From assembly GCF_963678635.1 (NCBI RefSeq), contig NC_087062.1, positions 90,307,845-90,371,844 of the forward strand: a DNA stretch of 64,000 bases, written 5' to 3'. Below, piece after piece: positions 11,794-22,432 of the stretch (positions within the stretch are counted from its first letter, which is position 1; each line of letters begins with the position of its first letter). The notes under the pieces are model-generated. The model made no database searches, was not told the DNA's origin, and saw nothing but the letters and a program-made list of their open reading frames with translations. The stretch is from Symsagittifera roscoffensis (taxonomy: Eukaryota; Xenacoelomorpha; Acoela; Convolutidae). Both the position numbers and the translations under genes were made by a program.

Positions 11794-12671
11794 TGTAACA
11801 GTCGCCTACTTCGGTCACATATGAGGCTTAAGAAAAATAGGCCCTATAACCATTGGCTCAAGAGTCAGGGACACTATCTTTTGTGTTTTTCTACCTCAAA
11901 ACGGTCGGAGCCAATTCGGTTCACTTGCGACATGAGACTAGAACCCGTTACTGCTTAAAGGCCACTACCAAAATATCCCCCACTCTAGAAAAAAGAACGT
12001 CCCCATACTTAGGTCTCGAGATACCCAAAATACACGAACGCCGTTAAAAACAGGGTCGGAAGTTAAGTTAAGTTACTTTTTGTTAGACAGTGGAACTTTG
12101 ATCCATTTCAGATGGATCAACCTAAAACTCGCCTTACCTCAACATAACAATCATAAAACACATTCGAGAAAATAAATTAGCTACTTACATAGCAGCACAC
12201 TCGAGAATTAGAGGTTACAAAATTAGTAAGCAACTTGAGAATGATCGGGGAATAAAGTTTGATTCAATAAGTTCTAATCGAACAAGTTTTATCTCAAGAA
12301 TGGAGTTTTGGTTCTGGACCATTGGGACACTTCGGTTGTCCACCTTTCCACCGAAGGTTCATATTGGTTCAGCTAGATTCTGATCTTCTTTTGTAATCAC
12401 TGTCTCCTATATCAAGATAGGACAGCTCTACTCTCGTGGTCTTTATTATTATCTTGTAAATTGCGGATAGCAACTTCCCGCTGTTTTTCTGTCACTTTCC
12501 CGCAATTGTAAATTCGGTCGTTTTGATTTTGTATTTTTTTGTTTTCAGTTGTCGGGAGAAAACTGAGCATGACAGACTCCATTCGAATTTTTGAAAAATA
12601 AAACTTCATTCGAAAACCACGTATTTTTGCGTTCCTTAAGGTCAAACTTCCAGTTATGACCGACTGGCACA
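11794..12671 (-). repeat. 3' LTR of the giant element
   Basis: Matches 33978-34852 with about 95% identity by eye. On the minus strand it begins TGTGCCAGTCGG right after the polypurine tract and ends near GGCGACTGTTACA at 11794. The open frame that overlaps its higher end (12412-12855) is not believed to be a gene. Confidence 0.88.
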
Positions 12672-12681
12672 TTTTCCCCGG
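12672..12681 (-). promoter_or_regulatory. Polypurine tract (PPT)
   Basis: The minus strand reads CCGGGGAAAA directly before the TGTGCC start of the 3' LTR. In LTR retroelements this purine run primes plus-strand DNA synthesis. No such run adjoins the other LTR at the equivalent outer edge, which sets the element's orientation. Confidence 0.75.
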
Positions 12682-13108
12682 ACTCAAGATCGATGTCCTC
12701 ATCGCGTGCTGCCGTCTGTCAGTGAATCCCCAGAAACCCGAGTACTCAAGATACAGTGCCAGTGGTCTTTTACAGAATTTTGCAGCAGACTTAAGTTTAT
12801 CTACACCCCAAAATTCACGACCATAGAAAATTTTCACATTATCGCTATACAGCAATCAAAATCTGCACACACCTGCACCTGTGAATTTTCGCTTTTTAAG
12901 TTAGTAATTTAAAATTTCTTTTGTCCTATTCAATCAGGAAATTGTCATGCAGCATTTTGATTTATATCTTAGATATAACATATTAATAACAATATCTCAT
13001 TTTTGATAAAATTTCTTTTTCGTGAACCTAGATTTCATCCAAGTTCACCCTCGAGCCCCCTTCCCTCTCAAGACTCAAGACTCTAGAATTGCCCTTTGAG
13101 CCACCTGC
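12682..13108 (-). other. 3' untranslated stretch of the giant element
   Basis: Lies between the ORF3 stop and the polypurine tract. AT-rich in the middle (12910-13020). A short open frame on the minus strand (12855 down into the LTR; residues REFWGVDKLKSAAKFCKRPL) was seen but not recognised. Confidence 0.4.
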
Positions 13109-15140
13109 TCAGCTCGCGTTCTTCGCCCTCGAGGTACTAGACCCAGACGTATTTGACACTGCAAACTGTTTCAACAGTGCTTCTTCATCATCGGAGCTAA
13201 TCAGGATCTCCTCCCAAGCCTTCAGCTGTTCATAGGATCGCATCCATTCCCTTTGCTCCTGCAATCTCTTCGCTTGATTGGGCAAACTCTCCACCCTCGA
13301 CTCTCGGTTCCAACAGAAGGAATTGTGAAGACTCAGGCTCACGTTCTTTGCCAAGTCTTCCTCTAGTATCAACTCCCTCGCCTTGGTGTTGTTTCTGGAC
13401 ACCCTACCAACTCTTTTCCACCCCGTCGTGATCGCATTTCGATGGGTCAGCAGAGGTCTTTTGAAGGCCTCTGGTCCTAGTTCTGCCAGGAACTGTCGAT
13501 ATTCCTTCTGATATTTATTCATGTGATCTTTCGTCACCATGTACAGCCAGGACGTCAACGTCGCTCGAAACCACGGAAAGAACCTCATGCGGCTCCATAC
13601 ATGCCTGATTTCCTTTGGTATGGCGAATACCTTGCATGCAGTCTCAAACAACTCAAGTCTCCTGCTGTAATCTATCGCGTATATCGACTCCGCCGTCTTC
13701 GTTTCCCGATACTTCGTTACATTTTCTTCAATTCAGCTTAGGGCCAGCATCGTGCTCACCACCAAGAGCGTCACCTTTTGCCTGTGATCCGGTAATCCTA
13801 TCGACCGAATTTCTTCCACATCCCATACCAGGCAGAGGTTTGCGTGATCCGGATACCACACGGTTTGTGCAAGACAGTGGCATGGGCATTCCCCATGTGT
13901 GATTTCAATACTCCTAAGGTTGCGCTCTCCCGAGGCTTCCAGGAGAGGTTCGAGCTCCATCATCTTCTCGTGTATCGTATCGTTCTCCTCCGTGTTTGGA
14001 GCACCATCCACCGGTTTTCCGATCACGTATTGTCTCTCGTGGTCACTTGTGTTCTCACATTCCAAACTCAAAAACTCTTCCCCCCAGATTTCACTCAAGT
14101 CATCCCTCTGCTCTCTCGGCACTGTTCCTCGGATTTTTCTCAACAACCTGTGTGAGTGATGCGACATCCGAGCCAACCTTACGCACTTGGGCACCGAGAA
14201 GGCTTTGTCTATCAATATCCTTTGGCTGAATCCTCCACCATCGCCATGTGCAGTGGGTAGTGGCTGCCGCACAGGTTGGCCATTACTGACCCCACTAAGG
14301 ATTTCGCATTTAGAGGCAGACCATAGGCTTCGCTCATGGGAAATCCCATTTTCGCTTCAAGTCCAACGTTCCAGCTATTGATGTGTTTCTGGGTTACCTG
14401 CAACACCCCGGGCCATGACTCCACACTCAACGCGGTCACCAAGTGGTGTTCAGACTCTAGCCTCTCTAATGACTGCAGACTGCACATCCTTGAGAAGAAT
14501 CCCAGAGTTGCTATGTTCACAGTGGTACTCGCGTAACACTCAGCCACTATCTGTACCTCACTCTTCTCCCTCTCCGTGATGTCTTCAAACAAAGTGACTA
14601 AATCTTCTTTTTGAAAGGATTGTATCCTAACGCAAGACCGTCCGTCACAGATGTGCTCTCCACTCCCACACGTCGAATCAAGGCAACTACCCGGCTCCAT
14701 CTTCCTTGCCGACCCTAGCTTATTCGTCTTTTTGCCTGGCTCCTTCACCTGAGGTAAGATCAGTTTGTGCACTATACCCAATGTTGCTAGATCTTCATCT
14801 TCCGTCGGTGCTAACCTCACTCGCTCCGTGACTTCCTCGGCCAGGCTCGCGTGGGATGTGGGCACCAGGAGGACCTTAGCAATTTCCACACCACTCCCAG
14901 TTTCGTGATTAACATGCCATTCCCATTACCCATCTTCAGTTCAACTCTTTTACTTGAGCGCGGTACGCTTATCACCTCTGGCGTTTTCTCGAGAATCAAG
15001 CCCAAGCTCGGTCTCTCTCTCTCTCCACTGTCTATTTCCACTATTTTCTCTGTCCAGAACTTCAGTAGCTCCGCTACCTCGTAGTTCCTGTGAGCGCCTC
15101 CCGACTCTGAGTCCAAGAAGGGATTATACGCCATCCCCAT
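13109..15140 (-). pseudogene. ORF3 of the giant element, unrecognised ~677-codon protein, broken
   Basis: The frame starts with ATG at 15140-15138 (MGMAYNPFLDSESG), sharing one base with the ORF2 stop (UGAUG). It can be followed to a TGA at 13109 with only three defects: a frameshift near 14880, a second near 14240 (just after the VEDSAK segment) and an in-frame TGA at 13733-13735. Segments visible are a Cys-containing stretch (SCLDSTCGSGEHICDGRSC, about 14690-14640), a hydrophobic region ending TLLVVSTMLALS, and a C-terminal charged part (AIPKEIRHVWSRMRFFPW to SSDDEEALLKQF). No family was recognised. It has no obvious signal peptide or envelope-type features, so calling it env would not be supported. 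It is the last gene before the 3' LTR. Confidence 0.6.
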
Positions 15141-15142
15141 CA
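15138..15142 (-). promoter_or_regulatory. UGAUG stop-start overlap joining ORF2 and ORF3
   Basis: On the minus strand the ORF2 stop TGA (15142-15140) shares its A with the ORF3 ATG (15140-15138). Such overlaps serve coupled termination-reinitiation in some RNA viruses and non-LTR retrotransposons. Here the role is inferred from geometry only. Confidence 0.5.
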
Positions 15143-16330
15143 CTCAAGACACGTACTGATATTGGGTCTCGAGTACTTCCCTGACGAGGCCAAGTTACGG
15201 TGTACGTCGTGTTCCTCCTCGAACTTCTTGTTGTAAAATCTCCGTATCTCGTCTAGCTTTCTGTGGCTCTCTAGAGATTGTCTGGAACCATCCTCCTTTT
15301 CTATCCCAGTACTCTGGTATACGTTCAAGATGACTGCTGAGACTCTCCTTTCCACTGTCTTACTTCCGATCGCTTTTTGGTGACATGCTAGGATGGTAAT
15401 ATCAGTCATCATCGACATTATCCACCTCAAGAAACAGGTAGCATCTTTCCTCCTTGCCAGACTCAAGCCTGAGTTATCCCTAGCAATGTGTTGCATCAGT
15501 ACTTGATACACCTCTAGATTTTTGCCTCCCAATTTCAACTTGTCGTACGAAGTCAGTGTCTCTAAATCTATTCCCACCAGGCTCCACGCGAACATCAGTT
15601 GTCCTGCGGTTCTGATGAAGGGATTCGCCATCAACGGCGATGCCGATGAGGAGGTCCTCATCGCTTCTTCAAAATGATCCCTCAACAAGTTCTGCCAAGT
15701 TCTCTTCTGTTGGCTCCCCAATTCTAGTTTGTTAATCTCAGCCTTCTGCTGGGTAGCCCAGTTGCGTCGCTTGCGTGACACTCCACTGTCGAGCTTCTTT
15801 AGGCAGTCTTCCAGTTCCTTCAGTGTCTCAAGGGCCACCCACCATGGCCGGGAGTTGTTCCTCGTTTTATTCCTCTCAAGAGGATCGCTCGTAACTTGCT
15901 TCCCAATGGTCTGGTGTTCCTTCGAGATCCAATTTTTTCCAATATCCACTTCCCATGTCTGTCCGCTCGTTGAACCTCTCTTCATGTTCGTCTTCTGGGG
16001 CCCGAAGTCTTCCTCAGATGTCGAGTTGGTGGAAACCTCCATTTTCTTTTCCATTTCGAGTGGTTTCCTGGGCTCAGCACTACTCTTGTAAGCCGCAGTC
16101 TTGCATCGCGCCAGGACCATGGGCGCCGTCTCTCTCAGGTTTTTCTCGGAGACCGCATCCGCCGAAGGACTACCCAATCCCTCTACCTCTCTCTTCCTCT
16201 TGCGAGATCTCACGTCTTTACTTGGGGGGCGTTGCCGTTATCATCACTGGTTCAACCTCTTTGTCTCCATCCAACCCTTCCAACTCTTGCATCCCCCCTG
16301 CTCGAGCCTTAAGGATATTAGTACTTTTAA
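15140..16330 (-). pseudogene. ORF2 C-terminal part (or separate ORF), hydrophilic unknown protein
   Basis: An open frame of about 357 codons (from 16213) ends at the UGAUG overlap. It can be extended upstream through a run of six C (minus strand, near 16225) to an ATG at about 16287 (MQELEGLDGDKEVEPV), and further upstream through a run of five G near 16355 into the preceding ORF2 frame. Both joins need a one-base indel at a homopolymer, so this may be the natural C-terminus of ORF2 rather than a gene of its own. The product is basic and Ser/Lys-rich at the N-terminus (RSRKRKREVEGLG), then has a Trp-, Leu- and Lys-rich probably helical part (PWWVALETLKELEDCLKKL; FLRWIMSMMTDITILACH). No family recognised. 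Confidence 0.5.
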
Positions 16331-18230
16331 TTATATTACTAGTTTCAACCTTATCCCCCTTACACTTTCAATTATTTTATTGACAGTTTTTTGTTTCAGA
16401 GTAGAGCTGTCTTTACATTCGTCTTCTTTGGTCTTCCGTGAGGCCTTTCTCAACTCGACCATCTTGCTCAGCAGTTCTCCTCTAGCTTTCTCCTTCAGAC
16501 CCGTCCCCATCAGGACAGGCTCTCCGAACTTCACCTCTGTGTCCCACAAATCGTCCTTGAAACCATCCAGTGTGACCTCGCCATCCACTTCTCGATTGAA
16601 ATCGCTCAAGAATTCTCGCCAAGCGCCCTCATCCAGAGTGCCTAGGAACATATCCCTGTTTCCCTCGAATGTATTCTTCTCCCTTCCTTCTGCGCTCACG
16701 AGTATCACTCCCATATTAGAAGTCTCGCTCGTCAATGGCAACTCTAGATTCTTGCGGGGAGATGAGGTCAGAGGTGGCGTGGCAGTGTCTGCCCAATTTT
16801 CTCCGCTCAGATCCTTCAACAGTTCTTGAGTGGTGAATTCCTCCTCTGATGGCTTTGGCTCCGTTGTGTTTCCCACTTCCATATCCTCTCCTGCCTCGCT
16901 GAGAGTCTCGTCCATGCTTTCCTCTCCTGATTCGACTCTTCTTCTCTCAAGAATCCTCCTGAACCGATCTTCTACAGGGCCGCTCCTTTTATCTCCAGCG
17001 GTGACCACCGACAGGGGTGATGGTGACGTTGGATCCGCTTTCCTGTATTCCGTCAGAGCCACGTACAAGGGCCTGCTGCGTCCAGCTTTTTCCCCTCCTG
17101 TCTCATCTCCACCTGTTCCAGCCCGTAAGGTGCCCGGTATTTTCTCGTGGCAAATTTCATATCGTCTTTTAGAGCAATGTGTCCGTCTTCTACAATCGTC
17201 CTGCCATCGTTCCACACCGGTAACATATTCTCCAAACCCGCTCGATCAAGCGTTCTCAAGATCTCTCGTACCACGAATTTTGGAGGCGTTGGGCCTCTCA
17301 TCTTCTTCGCTTGAGCCGTCCAGGAGTTTATTTTTATATCACAGGTGTGAAAATAGACCACTGCGGTGTAGCCGATGAATAGGGGATCCCAGCCATCGGT
17401 GAATTCCCTTTGCTGCCTCTCCGCCGCTGCTATCGCGAACAGGGATGGGACCACCAGGGAACTGTTCTTTCCCAGGGTCATTCTCCTGACCGTTGGGAAC
17501 TCGGGAATGGTTGCTGGCAAGATTTCCTTCTCTAGTATTGCCTCTAGCTCCCTTTTCACCAACTCGAAGCTCTTCTTCCACGCGGGAATCCTCAAGACCT
17601 CTTGTCCACTCGCCGTCAGTGGATTAAAGTTCCAGAACTTGGGGTAAGATTCGATGGGGCCTTCGCGCTTACCTCCCATCCTACACTGCAGTTGTCCTCG
17701 GAAATTGTACACCATCAACTCTGGATCCTTCACTTTTCCGAAGAGCACCGTGTTGCTCATTTGCGCCCTCAGCACCTCTTGCTGACACCAATTGAGTGTC
17801 GTCCCATCCAGTATACTTATGAGGCTCAAGTGTGTCACGGAGTTGCGATAAGCTGTCACCAGATGATCTGGAAATGCGTATGTCACGGCCGGTCCATACA
17901 TGCAGGTTACGACCTCCTCCAGCCCCCGGATTATCCCCATTGGGTCCGATCTCATTGCCAAGCACAGGTCTGTCAACAGAGGCATGCCCCCATTCACTTT
18001 CCTTCATTCATCTCTCGTCTTTGGATTCTTTTCCTCACCAGTCATGTGTCGGTTCTGCATCAGGAGGTACTCCACTAGCACCGTCTTTAGCCCTGCGGCA
18101 CACTTATATGAATAGGTGTCAATGCTCGAGTGGGTTTTTCCCATCGACAGGGGCTCCCCATATTTCGTTAATCGATGAAATGACACCAGTTCACCATGGG
18201 TCAGGAGCACCAGTGCCAGATACCGTCAAT
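16331..18230 (-). pseudogene. ORF2 middle part, unrecognised domain, broken
   Basis: Continues the ORF2 frame. A frame from 18210 to 17053 is interrupted only by one TGA (18004-18006), then shifts frame near 17100 and runs to 16331. Features visible include CAAGLKTVLVEYLLMQNR, PLLTDLCLAMRSDP, LEEVVTCMYGPAVTYAFPDH and VVREILRTLDRAGLENML, a globular-looking region of about 380 residues. It is followed by an acidic Ser/Glu-rich stretch (RRVESGEESMDETLSEAG). I do not recognise the fold. Its position after two SGNH-type modules suggests that it is part of one large protein. The alternative is a separate ORF starting near 18210. Confidence 0.5.
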
Positions 18231-19747
18231 CCGGAGTGTTTCCACACCCCGACTGAACATGTACGCTGGACCCATTTTGAATAGGTACCTCGGTTAAAAC
18301 AGGTACAGTGCCAACAACAGGCTGATGGGCATGCTCAGAATTTCTTGTACAAAGGCTCCAAAGATGGTCTCCTTTGCACCAAACACTCCAGCCATGAACT
18401 CCTTTCCCCAACAAGGACTCAAGAACTCAAGAATCTCGTGATCCCTCCTCGTCTTCAGCTCGCCCTTTGCGTGCTCCCTCCAGAATCCTCCAATTGTGAC
18501 CTCGTTGGCAGCTGTGACCAACCTGGTCACCTTCATTTCCCTTTTCTCGGTCACTTCCAGCTGCTCCTCAAGAAAACTCCAGATTTGCTTTACAAGAGGT
18601 GGGGCCTTCTCCTTCGTGTTCTCTGTAGCGTTTTCCAACCTTTGTGTCAGGAATGGCCACCTGCCTCTTTCTTGTGTCAGTCGATACACCATCGACTCCA
18701 GTTGCTTCGCTGTTGCGGCTACGTTCTTTCTTTCATTGCTCGGTCCTCTAGACTTACTGGTGCAGCTTGTGATAGTCAAGTCCATGCATCGAAACCACAG
18801 GCTGGCCGTCAGGTGATTTATTAATGGATGATCGTCCCCTATAACCGGACTGAAATTGAGTTGTCAGGCGAAGTTCGATATCTCCAGCAATAGAACCTCG
18901 TCCAATACAATGAGGATATCTGCTAACTCGTAGAAGCCCCTCAACGCGTGCGAAGCCTCAAGTTCGTCGGTTCCAACTCCCGATTTGGAGCTGCCATCAG
19001 GATCCGCCATCCATTCTCCTCGGCTATTAAGATCAAGACCGCATACACAAGTTGCAGAGCGGGAGGCACGTTCGCGTACCCGGGGAACGTCGTGAATACC
19101 ACTCTTGTCTTGGAACCAAACCGCGAGGTAACGTTCTCCTGTACGTCATTCATCGCTGCAAATTACGTCTGGATAGCTTCCCAGATTCTCTTCGGCGCCG
19201 GCTCATCGCCCTTGAGCTGCTCAAGAAACCCAGTCGCATGCAAGTGGTCATTCATTCCCGCAAACAGTAGTAGCTCAGGCTCGCAAGGCATCTCTGATTT
19301 TATTGCTACCACCAGGGTTAACATTTGGTTCAGCTCAGCTGCTGGCAGTGAGTATATCAAAGTCTCCGGCCAAAACAACTTGGGAGACGTTCCCTCGAAA
19401 TCCGATCCTGCTACGATGATCACCCTTGCAGCAGCTGGATCTGCTCTGTCGTAAACTGCCAAGGTGTTGGCCAATTGGGTGTTCCCGCAGGGTTTCCCGT
19501 ATCTAGGGTCATCCGCCAACCTCGTTCCCTCATAAGCGGCATCTGGCAATTCCATCTCTTTTGGGTCCAATAGTTTGTCTACCACCCTCAACTGCGCTGG
19601 AGTTGCCAACCTGATCCTGGCAATGCTCGTTTGATGCTTGGGAGGCTCCACTATGAGTTCCGGACTCCCCAGCAACTTGAGAGGCCTATAATTGATAGAT
19701 CTCATGACTGATTTTGTGGGAATCTCCGTCAGATCCGCCGTCTCCAT
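18231..19747 (-). pseudogene. ORF2: second SGNH-like (AGxND) domain and helical region, broken
   Basis: In frame with the end of the preceding ORF2 segment after one TGA (19757-19759), this part reads on with a TAA at 19163-19165, a frameshift near 18970 and a TGA near 18865. The domain has VIIVAGSDFEG, then LIYSLPAAEL, then ELLLFAGMNDHLHATG. The last resembles the block III GxND motif of SGNH hydrolases. The same domain is seen in the second lineage at 49963-50352 with VIFLTTPTLDWG and MVIIAGSNDHLQSRG. A clear nucleophile Ser (GDS) is absent in the expected place, so it may be a degenerate, non-catalytic copy. The following region (18785-18294) is helical and charged (KQLESMVYRLTQERGRWPF) and ends in a hydrophobic tail. 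Confidence 0.5.
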
Positions 19748-19756
19748 TATTCTTGC

Positions 19757-21959
19757 TCATGAGAAATGCGTCTCGTGAGCCTTCAACCAGTCCACGCACT
19801 GGTGTCTACTCAAGTCTTCATGTGAAACTCGCTCGAGACCCAAAGCTTCCGCCAACTCTTGTCTGCATTCCAGGTCTTCCAAGTCCAGCTCTTTTACCTT
19901 CTCCAGATGTCTTGACCGACTGGTCTCCGTCGGTCTCTCCACCCTCTTGCTCTCCACCACTACCACCGAGGATACTACTAAACTCTGAGGTGTTGATGAC
20001 GTTGCCTCCTCGGCCTCCATTGGTGCGGCACCTATTAATCTGGTCCGGCTGCTCCTCGAGCTGTCTCTAGAATCGGCCGTCGCTCCCAGGCGACTGGATA
20101 AAGTTCTTGAGTTTAAGAAAGGTGGATTTGGAGGTGACCCGAATGTGAATTGGGCCGTCTCCAGCAATTCTGCCTCCAACGCGCTTATGTGCCTTTGGAA
20201 GACATCATTCAACCATTCAATTGCCCTAGGCCTATCAAAGTGGATCCCGTCTGAGGATGCATCGTCGGGGAAAACAGATCGCTCCATCTGCTACGTTCAG
20301 TAATCAAACGGGAAGGACACTCCTTTGATGTAATTGCCTGATTATTTCGTTCAGTATTCGCACCTTCGTGTTCATTTTCATCGCGTGTTGGTCCGCCTTC
20401 ATGTTGTAGGGAATGGTACACACCGTGAGAATGGCAGGATTCATTTGAATCCGCAATTCCTCAAGGATGCAGCTCATCTTGTCATGTAGCTTCATTACCT
20501 TCCTGGACTCCCCCCTGGACACGTCATTCGTCCCGATCATTAGAGTCACCGTGTACACTCTTGTCATCCCTAGCATCTCAAGTGTTGCCAACATCTGTGG
20601 CGTCGCAGCGCCAGCGAAACTCAAGATCCCCGTTTGCCAATGTGATTGAATCCGGGTCAGCACCCGTAGCAGGCTGTCCCCTATGATTAGGTGGACCGCA
20701 CCTTCCGGTACACGTGGCTGAGTGAAGTATTCCACCCAAGCCGCGTCATGGAAGCAATCCCTTCTGATTCTTTGTGCCGTGCTCCAATCCATGTGATTGT
20801 GCCTGTGGTACCTGCCCTCCGTGTTCTTCTTGTAGCTTGAGATTACCACACTACTGATCGGTTGCTCCCTCCACGTCGGGGGTAGCTCCATTCTTGCTTG
20901 ACTCTCACGATTCCTTAGTTGTAGCCTCTCATTCAATTCCTTCAGACGTGACGAGCTGCCGCTCACATGACTGCTGCTCGGGGTTGAACTCGGGGTATAC
21001 CCAGGCAGTGCGACGTCCATCAATGGACGCATCGGTTGTGTCTCTAGGCCACGCAGGGAGGACGTTGACTCAGTTGATATCCACACCTCCAACCCCTCAT
21101 TCATATGCTCCTGAGCCGCGCGGTCAAGGTTAAATCGTCCCTTCGATTTGGGAGCTTCGTCCACCTCCATACGCGACTCTGGTCTTGAGCCGGTAATCAT
21201 TTGCTCCTTGGGCCTGGCTCCCTTTTGCATATCGAGCTCGCGTTGTCGTTGCTGGATTCTCTCAAGTTCCGACTTCAGCTGTTCACATTTCGCGGCATTC
21301 TCTCGCATCCTTTGCTCTTGTAGATGCTCGGCCTTCAGCATATCAAGTTCCCTCCGCGCTTGGTCCTTTTCGACGACCGCTTGACCTCTCTCCAGATTCG
21401 CCTGATCTCTCTCAAGCTTCGCTTGATCCCGGTCGAGGTTCGCTTTGATCCTCTCCCTCTGTGTCCTCTCAAGTTCTCTCTTCAGAGTACTGAGGTCCGG
21501 ATACACTTCTCCCGTTTGTTGCGCTCGCGTCATCGATGGCATCTTACTCGCGCTCTGGCCCGCTGATCTTGCTGATGGTCTGATTGGTAGTGGGAACTCG
21601 CCTGCGCCATACTCGGTGTTGTTGCCCAAGCCAGGGTTCCTTGCCAAGTCGAATCCCCTTATTCCTCCATCCACATTCGAGGACTGCCATCTGGTTTGCT
21701 CTTGGTTGGATATTCCCTCAGTGGTGTAGCCGACCATCAAGACAGCTTCTGTTGCAGACTCCCTGCATTCACCCTGTTCTTCTAGCTGGAGGATGGCGTT
21801 CAGCATTACAGCCATCCTCTCATCCACCTGGGTATAATCCAGGTCCCTCAAGCGTCTGTATAATTCATCGAGCGTGGGCCTTTTCAGAGCCGATGGCATG
21901 GACTTCCAGAATCGATCTGCAGTTTCTATAATTTCTAGACGATCTTGAGTATTAACCAA
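19757..21959 (-). pseudogene. ORF2 N-terminal part: coiled coil plus SGNH/GDSL hydrolase domain
   Basis: An open frame of 551 codons from 21959 to 20304 is followed by a frameshift near 20280 and more frame to 19757. The start is uncertain: the first codon listed is TTG, with an ATG (MPSALKRPTLDELYRRL) soon after. Residues about 150-260 form a long repetitive coiled coil (DRDQAKLERDQANLERGQ). The hydrolase follows: block I IIGDSLLRVL (residues 427-429 GDS), a block II-like Gly in SFAGAAT, block III GTND (476-479), and after the frameshift block V SSDGIHFDRPRA. Thus the expected Ser, Gly, Asn and Asp-His residues are all present. Known SGNH enzymes are esterases, lipases or acetylhydrolases; the substrate here is unknown. 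Damage is a TGA at 20304 plus one frameshift. The second lineage has the same domain intact at 51038-51595. Confidence 0.8.
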
Positions 21960-22432
21960 CTTGTGAATTACCGTATCGTACCGACTTGAGTATTATCGTA
22001 CCAACTTGAGTGTTACCGTACCAACTTGAGTACTTGAGAAATATCTTTTAGCAAATATCTTTTGCAAGCGTTGATGATCACGAATTTGTTCAAGATCTTC
22101 TTTTTCTCTTTCACTTGAGTGTGGTTGGATTGTCGACTTTGTTTATCAAATCAATCTGAAAATAAAATTCATTTTAAGACTAAGAAGTCATGTTCCTAAC
22201 CTAAAACTCCCCCTGCCATTATAGTTAAAACCTTATCCTTTTCATTCTACTAAAATATTTCAATTGGAAGTTTTCTAAGAGCATGCAGATTCATTTTATG
22301 TTTTAGCACCGTCATTTTTCTAAAATTCAATTGTCATGCCAATCGCGTTTTAAGATCCTTTTACCTGTGCCGTGCCCCAATACCCAACTTGAGATCCCTT
22401 CATACCCAACTCGAGACCCCAATGTACCCGAC
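21960..22432 (-). promoter_or_regulatory. ORF1-ORF2 spacer with repeated CTCAAGTTGGGTA-like words
   Basis: The minus strand carries six variants of CTCAAGTTGG(G)TA: three near 21978-22035, each followed by CG and an A/T-rich step, and three at 22380-22438, the last overlapping the ORF1 stop. No ORF crosses the spacer. It is a good place for signals that express ORF2, but no particular mechanism is shown. Confidence 0.5.

Noticed and set aside
12412-12855. 147-codon minus-strand frame across the 3' LTR edge
   Set aside because: It runs through the polypurine tract and LTR boundary and is not shared by the 5' LTR region, so it is not a conserved gene.
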